From assembly GCA_007026445.1 (NCBI GenBank), contig VDMD01000090.1, forward strand, positions 38,199 to 102,198: 64,000 bases of DNA, given 5' to 3'. The stretch is from Schizophyllum amplum (taxonomy: Eukaryota > Basidiomycota > Agaricomycetes > Agaricales > Schizophyllaceae). Within the stretch, counting starts at the first letter, position 1. Every line of letters begins with the position of its first letter. The notes below the pieces were generated by a model, which worked only from the letters and a program-made list of their open reading frames with translations, made no database searches and was not told where the DNA came from. A program made the translations under genes and the position numbers. Shown here piece after piece: positions 54,641 to 64,000 of this stretch.

Positions 54641-57600
54641 TCAGGCGGGTCGAGAAGACGCCTCTCCGCAGGGATCGAGGACGCGCCGCTCTCGCGTTAG
54701 CGTCCTCGTTCGGAACAGAGCGTTCCCGAGGTCAACCGAGAGCGCTTCGCACCCCGCCTGAAGTGCATTCGGCCTCCACACCTCGCCCGAAGCGCGTCCC
54801 GCCTTCGAGGTTGGAAAAAAGGGCTCCCGCATTCGGTGTGACGAGGGCGACTTTGGATGTCTATATGACAGGCTGACGGGACAAAACGCGCCCTCGACGA
54901 CACAAGTCAAGCCTCCCGCCTTCGACGCGACGAAGCGCTCTCGTCTTCAAGGTTCAAGATTGAGAGGAAGCGAGACGCGCTCCCTCCTTCAATAATGATG
55001 GCGAGGTGCGCTCCCGCCGCCGCCTTGCCTCCCGCTCTCGCCGAGACGAAGCGCTCCTCCCGCCTTTGCCGAAACGACAGGCTTCCGCCCGCCTTTCGAA
55101 ATTGTCCCCGCCGAGTCCGACGTGACGGAGCGTCCCGGGCCGCCTTCGCCTCGCCTCCCGCTCCTTCTCATCCTGGCCGAAGCGCTCCCGCCATCGCCGA
55201 GACGAGGCGCTCCCGCATCCGAGGACGTAGCAGACACGGCGCGTTCGAGACGAAGCGTTCCCGAGCTGCTCGGGCGCGCCCGCCTTTGCCAAGACAAGAG
55301 GCTTCCGCCTCCGGCCCTGAAAGCGCTCGCTCCCGCCTTCGTATAGATGAGATGCGCTCTCGTCTTAGCCTTAGTCGAGACGCGCGCCACCGCGTTAGCA
55401 CCATGGACGAAGCGCTCCCGCGTTAGCCAAGACGAGATGCGACTGTGGAGGTTGAGGTTGAGACAAAGATGCGCTCCCGCCCTCACCGAGAGGAGGACGC
55501 TTCCTCCTTTCATCGAGGGCGAAGCGCCCACGGCGCGTTTGAGACGAAGCGACCCGGCCCTCAAGATCGAGGTCGAGTCGCAGCGCTCCCGAGGTCGGAA
55601 CAAAGTGTCCCCGCCCGCCTTTGCCCCTTTGCCGTTGCCGCCCCTTCGCCTCTGCTTTCGACGCTTTCGCCATCACCGCCCGCGACGCCTTCGAGCCCCA
55701 GCGCCTTCGCGCCGCTTCAAGCGGCGTTTTGCCTTGGCTTTGAGCCTCGCGTTTTCTGATCTCCAGTCATCACCCGAGCCTTCGGGTTCGGTCGGTCGAT
55801 GTCGTCGAGCACCCCTCGAGACGAGGATGAGCGTGCCCGCCTTCGCATTCGTCTTCGCTCCCGCTGCTTCGCCTTCGCCTCCCGCTCCTTCGCCTTCGAG
55901 GCACGAGAGACAAGCTCTCGCCGAGACCAAGGCGCGCCCAAATTCGAGGGCGAAGCGATCCCTCCTTTCCTTAAAATGTGCCTCCGCTCCCGCTAACGCT
56001 GAGACGAAACGCTCCCGCCCTCGAGGCTTTGAAGTCGAGCCCACCATCGCCGAGGACGTTGACGAAGCGCTCCCGCCTTTGACGAGACAAAGCGAGGCTC
56101 CCGTATTCGCCAAAGTGCTCCCGGCGCGTTCGAGACGAAGGGCTCCCGCCCTGACCCGCACAAAGCACGCCCGAGCTCGACGTCGAAGCGATCGCGCGTC
56201 CAAGGTTTGTGCTCCCTAGAGCTCGAGGTTGAGACGCGCCGAGCCCGCATTTGACGTGACGAAGCGCTCCCAGCACTCGAAGACGGGGAGAAGGCGCTCC
56301 CGAGTTTGAGGTCGGGACGAAGCGCGTTCCCGGTTTCGACGAGACATGCGCCGCCGCGTTCGAGACGAGACACGCCCGGCCACCTCCAGACAACAATGGC
56401 GGGCTCTCGGGGTCAAGGTCGACTACAGGCCTCCGCCTTCGCCGAAACGACAGGATCCTGCATTCGCCGAAACGACAGGCTCCCGCTCCTATGAGCCCGA
56501 GGCGCGCCCGTGTTCGAAGCGAGTCTTCGTCAAGACATAGCGCGCCCGCCTTCGAGGTCGGAGTCGAAACAGAGCGCTTTCGAGCTCGAAGTGCGCCCGC
56601 CTTCGCCGGGACGAAGTACTTGCCTTCGCCAAGTCGAAGCCCGCCCACGTTCGTCGTCAAGACGAGACAACTTCGATGAGAAGACTGTAGGCCGACGCGA
56701 CGAAGGACGTAAATAGGTCGCCCTCAACGACCGCCCTCGGGACGAAGCGCTTATGAGCTTGAGGTGGACGAAGGACGTCCCCACCTTCGCCGAGGCGAAG
56801 CGCCCACGGCACGTTCGAGACGAAAAGCGAATGTGGAGTTCGAAGCGCTGTAATCCGACGTAAAGAGCGTCCCGCTTTCGATATGACGAGACGAAGCGCT
56901 CCCGCCGTCAACGAGACGATATGCCCCCACCCTCGCCGGGCCAAAGGGCTCCCGCCTTCGCTGAGACAGCACGTCCCCGAGCTCGACGTCGAGATGAAGC
57001 GCGCCCGCGTTTGACGTGATAAAGCGCAACTGTGGAGGTAGCGACGGAGCGCTCCCTCATCCGAGTTCGACGGCGATGCAGCCAAAAAGCGCTGCCGAGT
57101 CTCGAGGTCGAGGTCGAGATACGACCGTGAAGGTCGAGGCGCTGCCGTGGTCGAAGACGGCGGGACGGAGCGCGACCGCTTTCGATCTCGAAGCGATCCC
57201 GAGGTCGAGGTCGAGGTCGTCAGACGACACGGAGCGCCCCCGGAGTCAAAGCGGTCCAGCCGTCGAGGTGCTTTTGAGTTCGATGAAGCGCTCCCATTTC
57301 CGAGATTTACGTGACGAAGCGTGCTACCAAGTTAGACGAGACGGTAGACGTGCGCCGAGGCGTGACGAAGCGAAGTCTCCTGCCTTAGCGAGACGACCCG
57401 CGTCTCCGCACTGGGCGTGACGAAGCGATCCCAGCGCTCGAAGACGAGACAAAGCGATCCCAGCGCTTGAAGACGAGACGAAGCACGTCTCGCCTTCGCC
57501 GAGACAAAACGCTCTCGCCCTCGACGTGACAGGAGGAAGCGCTCCCGCATCCCAGTTCGACGGCGACGCAGCGCTCCCGAGTTCGAGCATAAGGTCGAAA

Positions 57601-57960
57601 TGCGGTCGAAGCGCCTCCAAGTTCGATGTGATGAGCGCGACCGCCTTAGAGGTCAAAGCGCTCCGCCTTCAATATAGAGCGTTCCCGAGGTTGAGCTCGA
57701 AGTCGACTGCGTTCCCGAGATCGACGTGACGCAGCGCGCTCCCGCAAGACGAAGTGCGCTGCCGCGCTCGACGAGACGAAGCGCGCCCGAGTTCAACGAA
57801 GTGTCGAAGAGCTCCAGCTTTTGCCGGGCCGAAGTGCTCCCGCTTTCGTTGAGACGAAGCAATCTTCCCTTTCGACATGAAGGAGCGCTCCCGAGTTTGA
57901 GGTTGAGACGAAGAAATCCTGAGCGGCGAAGCGGACTTCAGTTAGAGGTCGACAACGATG
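54641..57960. repeat. long degenerate GACGAAGCGCTCCCG satellite-like array
   Basis: About 3.3 kb in which GAAGCGCTCCCG and GCGCTCCCGCCTTCG, separated by 5-25 bp of (T/G)(C/T)GA(G/C)(G/A)T spacer, recur well over 60 times on the plus strand. The longest frames on both strands are Arg/Ser/Ala-rich by-products. No gene seen. Confidence 0.85.
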
Positions 57961-58374
57961 TGAAGGAAAAGACGATGATGGGAAGGTTAAGATAAAGCGA
58001 TTCCAGTGAGGAAGAAGGGATGGAGGGATGAGGACAACGAGGAGGCGGGAAAAAAACGAGAGAGGGGGAGGAGGGGAAGGAGAGAAGGTAGGGAAGAACA
58101 CGAAGGAGGGGGGACACAAAGGCAAAGGGGAAGGGATAAGGGGGAGGGGAGAGAAGGGCGGGGGAGGGGGCGAGAGAGGGGCGAGGGGGAAAAGAGAAGG
58201 AGGGTGGTCACAAGACGACCAGGCAAAAATGGAAAGGCCGATCATATCGAGAGCTCGTTCACGTCGTATTTCATTGATGGTCTATTGACAATATGGTAAA
58301 CGTAGGCTGCAGTGCGCACCGTGTCTGTACAACGGCAGTACCCCAATGACGGTACAGGCAGAAGTGCCGCGTCT
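57961..58374. other. purine-rich strand-asymmetric tract and 3' flank
   Basis: 58015-58205 is almost pure A/G on the plus strand (GGGGAAGGAGAGAAGGTAGGG type), which could form triplex DNA. The rest is the downstream flank of the gene remnant that starts at 58375. No gene seen. Confidence 0.6.
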
Positions 58375-58756
58375 TCAGTGGCTCTTGGGGCGTTTACGGT
58401 CGCGGGCCTTCTTCGCCTTCTGCATATGGGTTGGGATGGGGAGGGTGCCGGAGGTGGGCGCTGTGCCGCGAATGCGTACGCGGCCTTCTACGAGACAGGG
58501 AGGGGTTGACAGAGTGGGCAGTCAGAGTAAGACTGCTGACGTAGATCGGAGAACACACCCTTCAGCGTCTCCGCCACGACAGGACTCGCAGCGGGATGGT
58601 GCTTGAGGCGATCAGAGTATCTGCGGTGCACGGCAGTTGAGATGAGGGAGGGGAGGTCACGCTGACGCACCTGCTGGCCTGAGACGGTGACGGCCAATTA
58701 AGGTACTTCTTCATCGTGTACGCGAGCCAGAAGACGAGGCAGGCGAGACTCCAAAG
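58375..58756 (-). pseudogene. 3' end of a membrane-protein gene, upstream part replaced by repeats
   Basis: Three exons fit in frame: 58756-58671, 58620-58559 and 58487-58375 (GTGCGT and GTGTGT donors, GCAG and GTAG acceptors). They encode a hydrophobic segment (GLWSLACLVFWLAY) then TMKKYLNWPSPSQASRYSDR, ASPVVAETLKEGRVRIRGTA and a basic end AKKARDRKRPKSH. This looks like a single membrane helix with a Lys/Arg-rich tail. At 58757 the sequence changes to the CCTATCCCCCTTATCC repeat, which also occurs at 59680, so the 5' exons are missing or lie beyond an insertion. Family not recognised; it may be an active gene with an enlarged intron rather than a true fragment. Confidence 0.45.
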
Positions 58757-59790
58757 ACCTATCCCCCTTATCCGTGGTTCTGCTATCAGAACCGGTTCTG
58801 CTCGTGCCTGGTTCTGCTAATATTAGGGAATTAAATTTGGATTTAATATGCAATAAGCTGGCTGTTGTTACCCATTCAGGGTGTCATCAACTCACGTTTC
58901 CTGGTGTCGTCGTTGGTTTCACACCCCTCGTCGCTGTTGTGCACAGCACATTCTCCCCACCGCATCCAAATTCTTCGATCATCGCAATAAACTTCCCACT
59001 TTGGCTGACATTGCGAGGTGTTTCCTCACCGTCGCCCTGCTGTCACCGTTGCCAAACCCAGTGCCGTCCTGATTTTGAATCATTTTGCGCATTCACTCTC
59101 TTCTCATCCAGCTATGCGGTTCTGCTTCGCACCCCGGTGGTTCTGCTTTGCACCCCGGTGGTCCTTCTTCGCACCTCAGTGGTGCTGCTTCTCTTCGGGT
59201 TAGGGTGGTTCATCTTCGCACCTTTGCGGTTCAGCTTATCTGTCCCCCAATTCTCTGTCAGTGGTCACTGATGTTTACCACACCTCGTTCCTTGTCTGCT
59301 GTCAATGCTGATTTGCGCCCAGGTATGTCACTCATTTCCAGCGCCTCAGCTCTTCCTTGCGCGCATGTACCTCGTCTGTTTGCGGTGCCTTCGCTCACAT
59401 GTGCGGCTACTATTGTACACTTGGTTCATGTACCTCTCCTACCTGCAGGCCCTCCCTTTATGTCAGGGACCAGTTTATCTGCTTGCGCCCCCATTCTGCT
59501 GATGCGCACCAATTTACGCTTTACCTCCAGCTAGCCTTGCTGTACGTTCTTACATCTCCAGTTACTTAGGGTTAGCGACTCCCATCCATCTGTCCTTGTT
59601 TGGTTGACCCGCGTCAGCCCGCGCCACCGCTTTTGGACTTGAAACTTTCAAAAGTCAAAGTCCCGCTCTCAAAACGCCGCCTATCCCCCTTATCCGCGGT
59701 TCTGCTAGCAGAACAGGTTCTGCTTCAAGGCGGTTCTGCTAATATTCATTTATTAAATTGTGATTTATTTGGGCATTAAAATGGGCTCAG
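58757..59790. repeat. direct repeat pair with GGTTCTGCT palindromes
   Basis: About 95 bp is repeated directly at 58757-58855 and 59680-59775: CCTATCCCCCTTATCCG, then GGTTCTGCTA(T/G)CAGAAC, GGTTCTGCT twice more and an AT-rich end (AATATT, then ATTAAATT). The GTTCTGCTAGCAGAAC stretch is a perfect palindrome. Between them lie more GGTTCTGCTT(C/T)GCACCCC units (59117-59180). It resembles a transposon end or an LTR-like pair, but no coding domain supports a class. Confidence 0.6.
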
Positions 59791-60269
59791 CGGACGTTTT
59801 GACACACCGAAATCTCCCACCGGACGTCCGCAAGGCTCTGCTTCAGGCCCCCAGATCGCATTTTGACATTTGCGGACGGCTTTTCAGTGTCAAAACTCGT
59901 CCATGGGCCATCCGACAGTGCGTTTTGGGGATGGTACTGGATTATATCGGTCGTTTTGGCAGCCCGATGCGCCATCAGTTCAGGCTTGACCCTGCTTGCC
60001 GGTGGCACAGACTCTGCCCTGGTGGTCACCATCGCCCGCGCGGCTCCAGAAGTCGTCCATCTGTTAACGGATTGTCGCTTTCCGGGTCACAATTGGAGTG
60101 AAATCCTCAGTTTTGACAGGGTGATTCGATATCAGGGCGCTCATGGCTATGCCTTTCGGCAGCACAGATGCTTGTTGACGGTGCGGATGTTCTACCACCT
60201 CCAAAACCCCACTTTGACATAGCACTGCTTCAGTGCCCTGACCCTGCTGTCCGTGCTCTGACCGCTCCA
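59791..60269. other. no gene seen; TTTTGACA motifs
   Basis: GCGGACGTTTTGACAC, CATTTTGACATTTGCGGAC and CAGTTTTGACAGGG recur, linking this stretch to the 59640 and 62550 hairpin sequences. No supported exon. Confidence 0.4.
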
Positions 60270-60960
60270 CTGGCACTGCTGTCCTGGCACTGCATCCAGC
60301 GCCAAAACCGGAACCCGGCCATTCAGGAACAAATTGCACGGGCACATGGTCTGTGTTCGCCGACATTATTTGTCCTCAATGTAGCCTGACACATGTAAGG
60401 ATCTTGTCAAATTCTCGTCCGCAGCTTGCGCAATGTGCAGGCTGTAGATGCCTGTCCTGCAGGACTGCGGATGGAAGCACAAGTGGATGTGGGACGTCGG
60501 CATTGCTGTGCTTGTACTGGCAATGCGTCCAGGGCCAAAACGGGAACCCGGCCATTCAAGAACGGGTCGCACAGGCACGCGGTCCCTATCTGCTGACATT
60601 ATTTGTCCTAAATGTAGCCTGACACATGTAAGGATCATGTCAAATTCTTGTCCGCAGTTTGCGCCATGTGCACGCTCTAGATGCCTGTCCTGCAGGACTG
60701 CGGACGTGAGCAACACTGGATATGCGACAACGTCCCAGCAGTCGGCATCACGGTTCCTGTGAGGATGCAGAGTCCGGCTGTGGCATTCTGTCTGCCTGGC
60801 ATCGCTGCCCTTGCACCGTTTTCAGCGTGTGAGCGGCAATGGGGTCACGCAGGAACATGTCGAGCAGGTGCATGGTCTCCATCCGCCAACGTCATTTGTC
60901 CCTGAATGTATGACGACAGATGTAATGATCTTGTGAAATTCTCCTCCGCAGGTTGGGAAA
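60270..60960. repeat. about 240-bp imperfect tandem repeat, nearly three copies
   Basis: The block CATTATTTGTCCT.AATGTAGC starts near 60363, 60597 and (diverged) 60890. Each is followed by CACATGTAAGGATC.TGTCAA and CTGCAGGACTGCGGA, and preceded by CCAAAACCGGAACCCGGCCA in the first two copies. Confidence 0.8.
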
Positions 60961-61445
60961 ACTGCTTAGACGGCTGAGGATGTGAGGGCGAGCGGTTGGA
61001 GGACGGGACTGGGCCAGTCGTGGTCGCCGTGTTCACAAGTATGTGAACACTAGCTGTGGGGTACCCTTTGCAAGGTGTCAGACCTTTCTCTCGTATGCGC
61101 GGCACGGTACTGCAATACACACCTAATGTCCGCGTTGTGGGGCCGCGGCCCTCCCTCGCTGCCGCGCTTCCATCCACTCCTTGCTTGGCACCCCGCGGCG
61201 CCTGGCTGCCATCCAATCCTCAACCGTTCTGTACGCCTCGTGCAGCTCGAACCGGGCCTGTCTAAACTCCTTCTCCCGCCTTTTTAACTCCTTCTGCTGC
61301 TGGCGCAGATGAACCAGCTGGGCATGCTGAGACCGTAAGGCAGTTGCTCTGAACGAAATCAAGCGGACGTACAAAGTATACCCTGTACCGATAGCATTGT
61401 CCCAGGACGCAATCCTGCTCGGAGCACACGTCGCACATAGTGTGA

Positions 61446-61996
61446 GTGATTGAAGTGTGCAGCTGCAGATACTGGAACCGCGGTAGAAAGCAAGACAAGT
61501 CGCGTGAGAAAGTGATGCTGTATAAGGCTTCGTCTGATCGGCGGGCAGGCCTGCTTTGTCATTCTACTAGCACGCACCCCGCCCTGTGCAGTATGTGCGT
61601 CACCTGTGCTCAACAAGCTTGCGAGGCCATGCAGCTTCTGAAGGCTATGATGGAGTCTGAGGAGGTCAGCTTCCAGCTTTTGCTTGTCCAACAGTACTCT
61701 CATTGCCTTGGCAGAACCCGTACACCATAGCGCAGGCGCAAGCCCAGGCAAGCCAGCGGCTGAGAGCACTTGAAGGGGACAAGCGGTACTTCCTGAAGGT
61801 TGCAGACGATCTGAAGACCAGGTATCCAAGGGCCTTTTTCTACCATGCGGACGAAGAAGACCAGGACGACGAAGAGGACCCTGAAAGCATGGATATGATG
61901 GACAGCAGGGATCAGCCAAACGAGCAGGAATTCGCAAAGATGGTGGAAGAAGCGGAGATGTATCAGAATGCGCAGGAGCCCACCAGTGACACGTAG
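61446..61996 (+). CDS. possible coding fragment with acidic C-terminus (unrecognised)
   Basis: The stretch 61705-61996 reads QNPYTIAQAQAQASQRLRAL, GDKRYFLKVADDLKTRYPRA and then an Asp/Glu-rich segment ending in EAEMYQNAQEPTSDT. An acceptor-like TTGGCAG lies just before it, and a preceding frame (61540-61700) has CSMCVTCAQQACEAMQLLKA. The minus strand also has coiled-coil-like stretches nearby (61150-61350, 61620-61720, 62850-63010, and a fragment ending near 63910). The coding strand is therefore uncertain. No family recognised. Confidence 0.25.
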
Positions 61997-62545
61997 GAGA
62001 ATGAGAGGAAGTTATGATTGTAGCATCCCAGAATGAGAACGCTGAGCCCATTGTTCTAAAGGGCAGTGAAATGCTCTCTTTTGAAAACGATTTACGGAAT
62101 GAGCCTCAATTCGGGCGAGCCTGCACCCCAACGCGTACTCGCCGCTGGACCATGCAGCTAACATTGCGCCCCTCTGCGGACAAAGTTACGGGACAGCTCG
62201 ATCTCAACGTGCACCGGTTGACGACCAGCGCAAGGACACGCTTACGTTGGATGAGGCAAGGACATGAGCGAGGACGAGGAGCAGGTGGAACAGGCAGTGC
62301 AGCAGCAAGCATTGGATATTGAGGTGAAGGCAACAGATGTGCGGACGTAAGGTTCACGTATGTACGCATATCTAGACCCAGAGCTCTGCGAGCGCCTGTT
62401 GGTAAGAAGCCCCAGTGCTTGCCCACCAGCAATGCACGCTCGAGGACGCTGCTTGTTGGCATGAGTGATTGGTGATCAAAGTTGAAAGCAAAGTTTGAAC
62501 GTGGGGCGGCAAGCTGCGTCAGGCGCTTCGTCCGCATTTCGTGCC

Positions 62546-62626
62546 ATGCAAGCTCCAAATTTTCAGAGTCCCGCTGTCAAAACCTCGGCTGAGGACGTTC
62601 TGACAGCGGGACTCTGAATTTTGAGC
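62546..62626. repeat. imperfect inverted repeat, ~30-bp arms
   Basis: TTCAGAGTCCCGCTGTCA and TGACAGCGGGACTCTGAA face each other across about 20 bp, with the flanking AATTTT/AAGCTC bases also partly paired. A related AAAGTCCCGCTCTCAAAACG occurs near 59660. Confidence 0.8.
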
Positions 62627-63640
62627 TTGCTGTCCTTGCGCTCGGATGATGTATAGCCCGCGTGCCTTGATAGATGTCTATAACGTCATGGCCTTCGGAG
62701 CTGGGCCCGAGCAGGGGCCAGTGCCTGGCAGACGGCACGGTCATGCATTCTTGATTGCGGACATGAGTCCTGATTTCTACGCTGCAGCCTTCCAGCATAC
62801 ACTCAGCCGTCCAGCCCAGTATCTCCCCCGCTCTCGCTGTGGGTTCCCTGACCTTCTTTGCCATCGGACTGCTCGGATTCGGCTCCGCTCTCCGATCGGC
62901 TTTCTTCCTCCGTTGTGCTGTCAGGCTCATAAAGGTCCCGCATCCTGTTGAGATCCCCCTGCAGCCGATTGTTGCGCACGACCAGCGCATCGTTGATCCG
63001 CTCAAGACGGCGGCACATCTCCTCCCATATCGTATAGGTCTACGGTGCGTCAGGTCTCCGTCCTGCTAGTATCTGTGCTTCCACGAACCGTCTGGCCTGA
63101 GATGATGGTTTGCTTCTTGCCACACCGAGTGCAGCGGGCAGACATGGATGATTTGGGCGGTTGAGGCAATGGTGGGCGGGTCCAAGGTGCAAATGTGGAT
63201 CGGGTGTTTCAGATGTACGGTGACAAAGTGGCGTTCCATCTGACCGGCCGAGATGTCGTCCGCGTGCCCCGCGTTCGCCCGCCATGAGCACCAAAAATGG
63301 CAAAAGCTCGCGCCTCAACCTCCAGCCGCCTAGTAGGTCATGAACAGATTCATGATGTCCCTGCGTCTGATTCAGCAGGCTACCCAGAAGCGTCCACAGC
63401 TCAGCGGACGTCCAACACGTTCAACCACAGCCACCAGGCGCAGGCGCACCGCCCGCGCAACGTCCTCACTCTGCCCCTCCCTCCCATCTCCAGCGCCCAA
63501 TAACTCCCAAGCTGGATGACGGCAGCGGGTGCAGAGGTGACCTTCTTTGCCTTGCATCTGCAGTTGGTACTGCGCTTTGGCAACAATATCACTATTCCAT
63601 CCCGCTTCTGTTCGTCCGCAGCGCAAAGGTGCACCATATG

Positions 63641-63680
63641 TGTGACAAAAAGCCTGAGGCTTCTCAGGCTTTTTGTCACA
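63641..63680. repeat. perfect 18-bp-arm hairpin, 4-nt loop
   Basis: TGTGACAAAAAGCCTGAG (63641-63658) and its exact complement (63663-63680) separated by GCTT. The shape suggests an RNA hairpin or a cruciform-forming site. Confidence 0.9.
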
Positions 63681-64000
63681 TGTCACGCTGAATGTGTGGC
63701 GTCCACGTGGATCAACGCTGAAGCGCTCCCTTGACGCACTGGAGGGCCAGAACGATGTTCTATAAGGCAGCCGTTGTGCCGCAGTGATAATGATGTACTG
63801 CTTGCTTGCGTATGTATATGAGTACCGACGCCTCTGTGCGTCCACATTTGAGAAGGCTCATGCGCTGTTCACCCGCCAGTGTCAGTTATGATTCTACGTT
63901 CAGTGGAGGTGCTCACCACTAGTCTTTCTGCCTCCTTGCGTTCATCTCGGCCATAATTATTCTCTTGTATTCTGCAATCTCGCCCTTTATGTCGTCCTGC

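Larger units (their letters stand above)
61997..64000. other. repeat-associated tract with hairpins, no supported gene
   Basis: Apart from two palindromes listed separately, the stretch contains short charged frames on the minus strand (for example LERINDALVVRNNRLQGDLN with an acidic tail, 62803-63018) that look like coiled coils but cannot be joined into a gene. The window edge may cut a gene on the minus strand (frame ending near 63910, EIAEYKRIIMAEMNARRQKD). Confidence 0.35.

Noticed and set aside
54990..56660. Overlapping long frames on both strands (200-290 codons)
   Set aside because: They arise from the GACGAAGCGCTCCCG repeat, which lacks stops in several frames; the composition is Arg/Ser/Ala-rich in all of them.
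58757..59775. LTR pair of a short retroelement
   Set aside because: The two ~95-bp repeats are too diverged and short, have no TG..CA ends with target duplication that I can see, and enclose no coding sequence.
59760..62560. KDZ or Helitron transposase
   Set aside because: I looked for the characteristic helicase, Rep or KDZ core motifs on both strands and saw none; the charged fragments there are not diagnostic.

Overview
The window looks like nuclear DNA of an Agaricomycete (mushroom-forming basidiomycete, probably a polypore-type fungus). The reasons are very short introns (about 48-65 bp, usually GTGCGT or GTAAGT donors and YAG acceptors), high GC, a Plavaka-family DNA transposon, and multigene F-box families of a kind common in Agaricomycetes. 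Only about a third of the window is convincingly coding. The rest is mostly CpG- and TCGA-rich degenerate repeat DNA. Exon models were built by hand from splice sites and paralogue comparison. For the multi-exon models I checked that exon lengths sum to whole codons; expression is unknown.

Layout. 1-1280 (-): 5' part of an F-box gene whose N-terminus is built from 9-residue repeats. 2785-5186 (-): eight-exon gene with an AT-hook and a Cys-rich cluster. 5352-12890: complete Plavaka element bounded by ~20-bp inverted repeats, carrying a transposase (-) and a divergent second gene (+, DUF6532-like). 12.9-17.6 kb: gene-poor; 16.5-17.6 kb is a decayed duplicate of 1.5-2.65 kb. 17639-21763: two paralogous MYND zinc-finger genes, head to head. 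22.0-40.4 kb: F-box island with a truncated F-box/LRR-like copy (22.0-22.5), two neighbouring type-I F-box genes (22981-26534 and 27610-30026), and two F-box/LRR-like genes (31819-33243 and 38708-40072). The first type-I gene carries a 1.2-kb terminal-inverted-repeat element in an intron, and that element carries a 255-bp foldback element. 33.2-38.7 and 40.1-46.1 kb: tandem and degenerate repeats. 46169-47400: decayed third type-I F-box copy. 49758-51405 (-): intact rho1-type GTPase. 52.3-58.2 kb: repeat desert. 58375-58756 (-): 3' remnant of a membrane-protein gene. 58.76-64 kb: a different repeat-rich tract with no recognised domain.

The stable host genes appear to be rho1, the MYND pair and the AT-hook gene. 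Around them is a fast-evolving accessory region made by duplication of F-box genes, transposon insertion (one nested), and dispersal of a segment that includes the rho1 5' flank (three copies: about 35.1-35.7, 43.7-44.2 and 51.43-52.06 kb).
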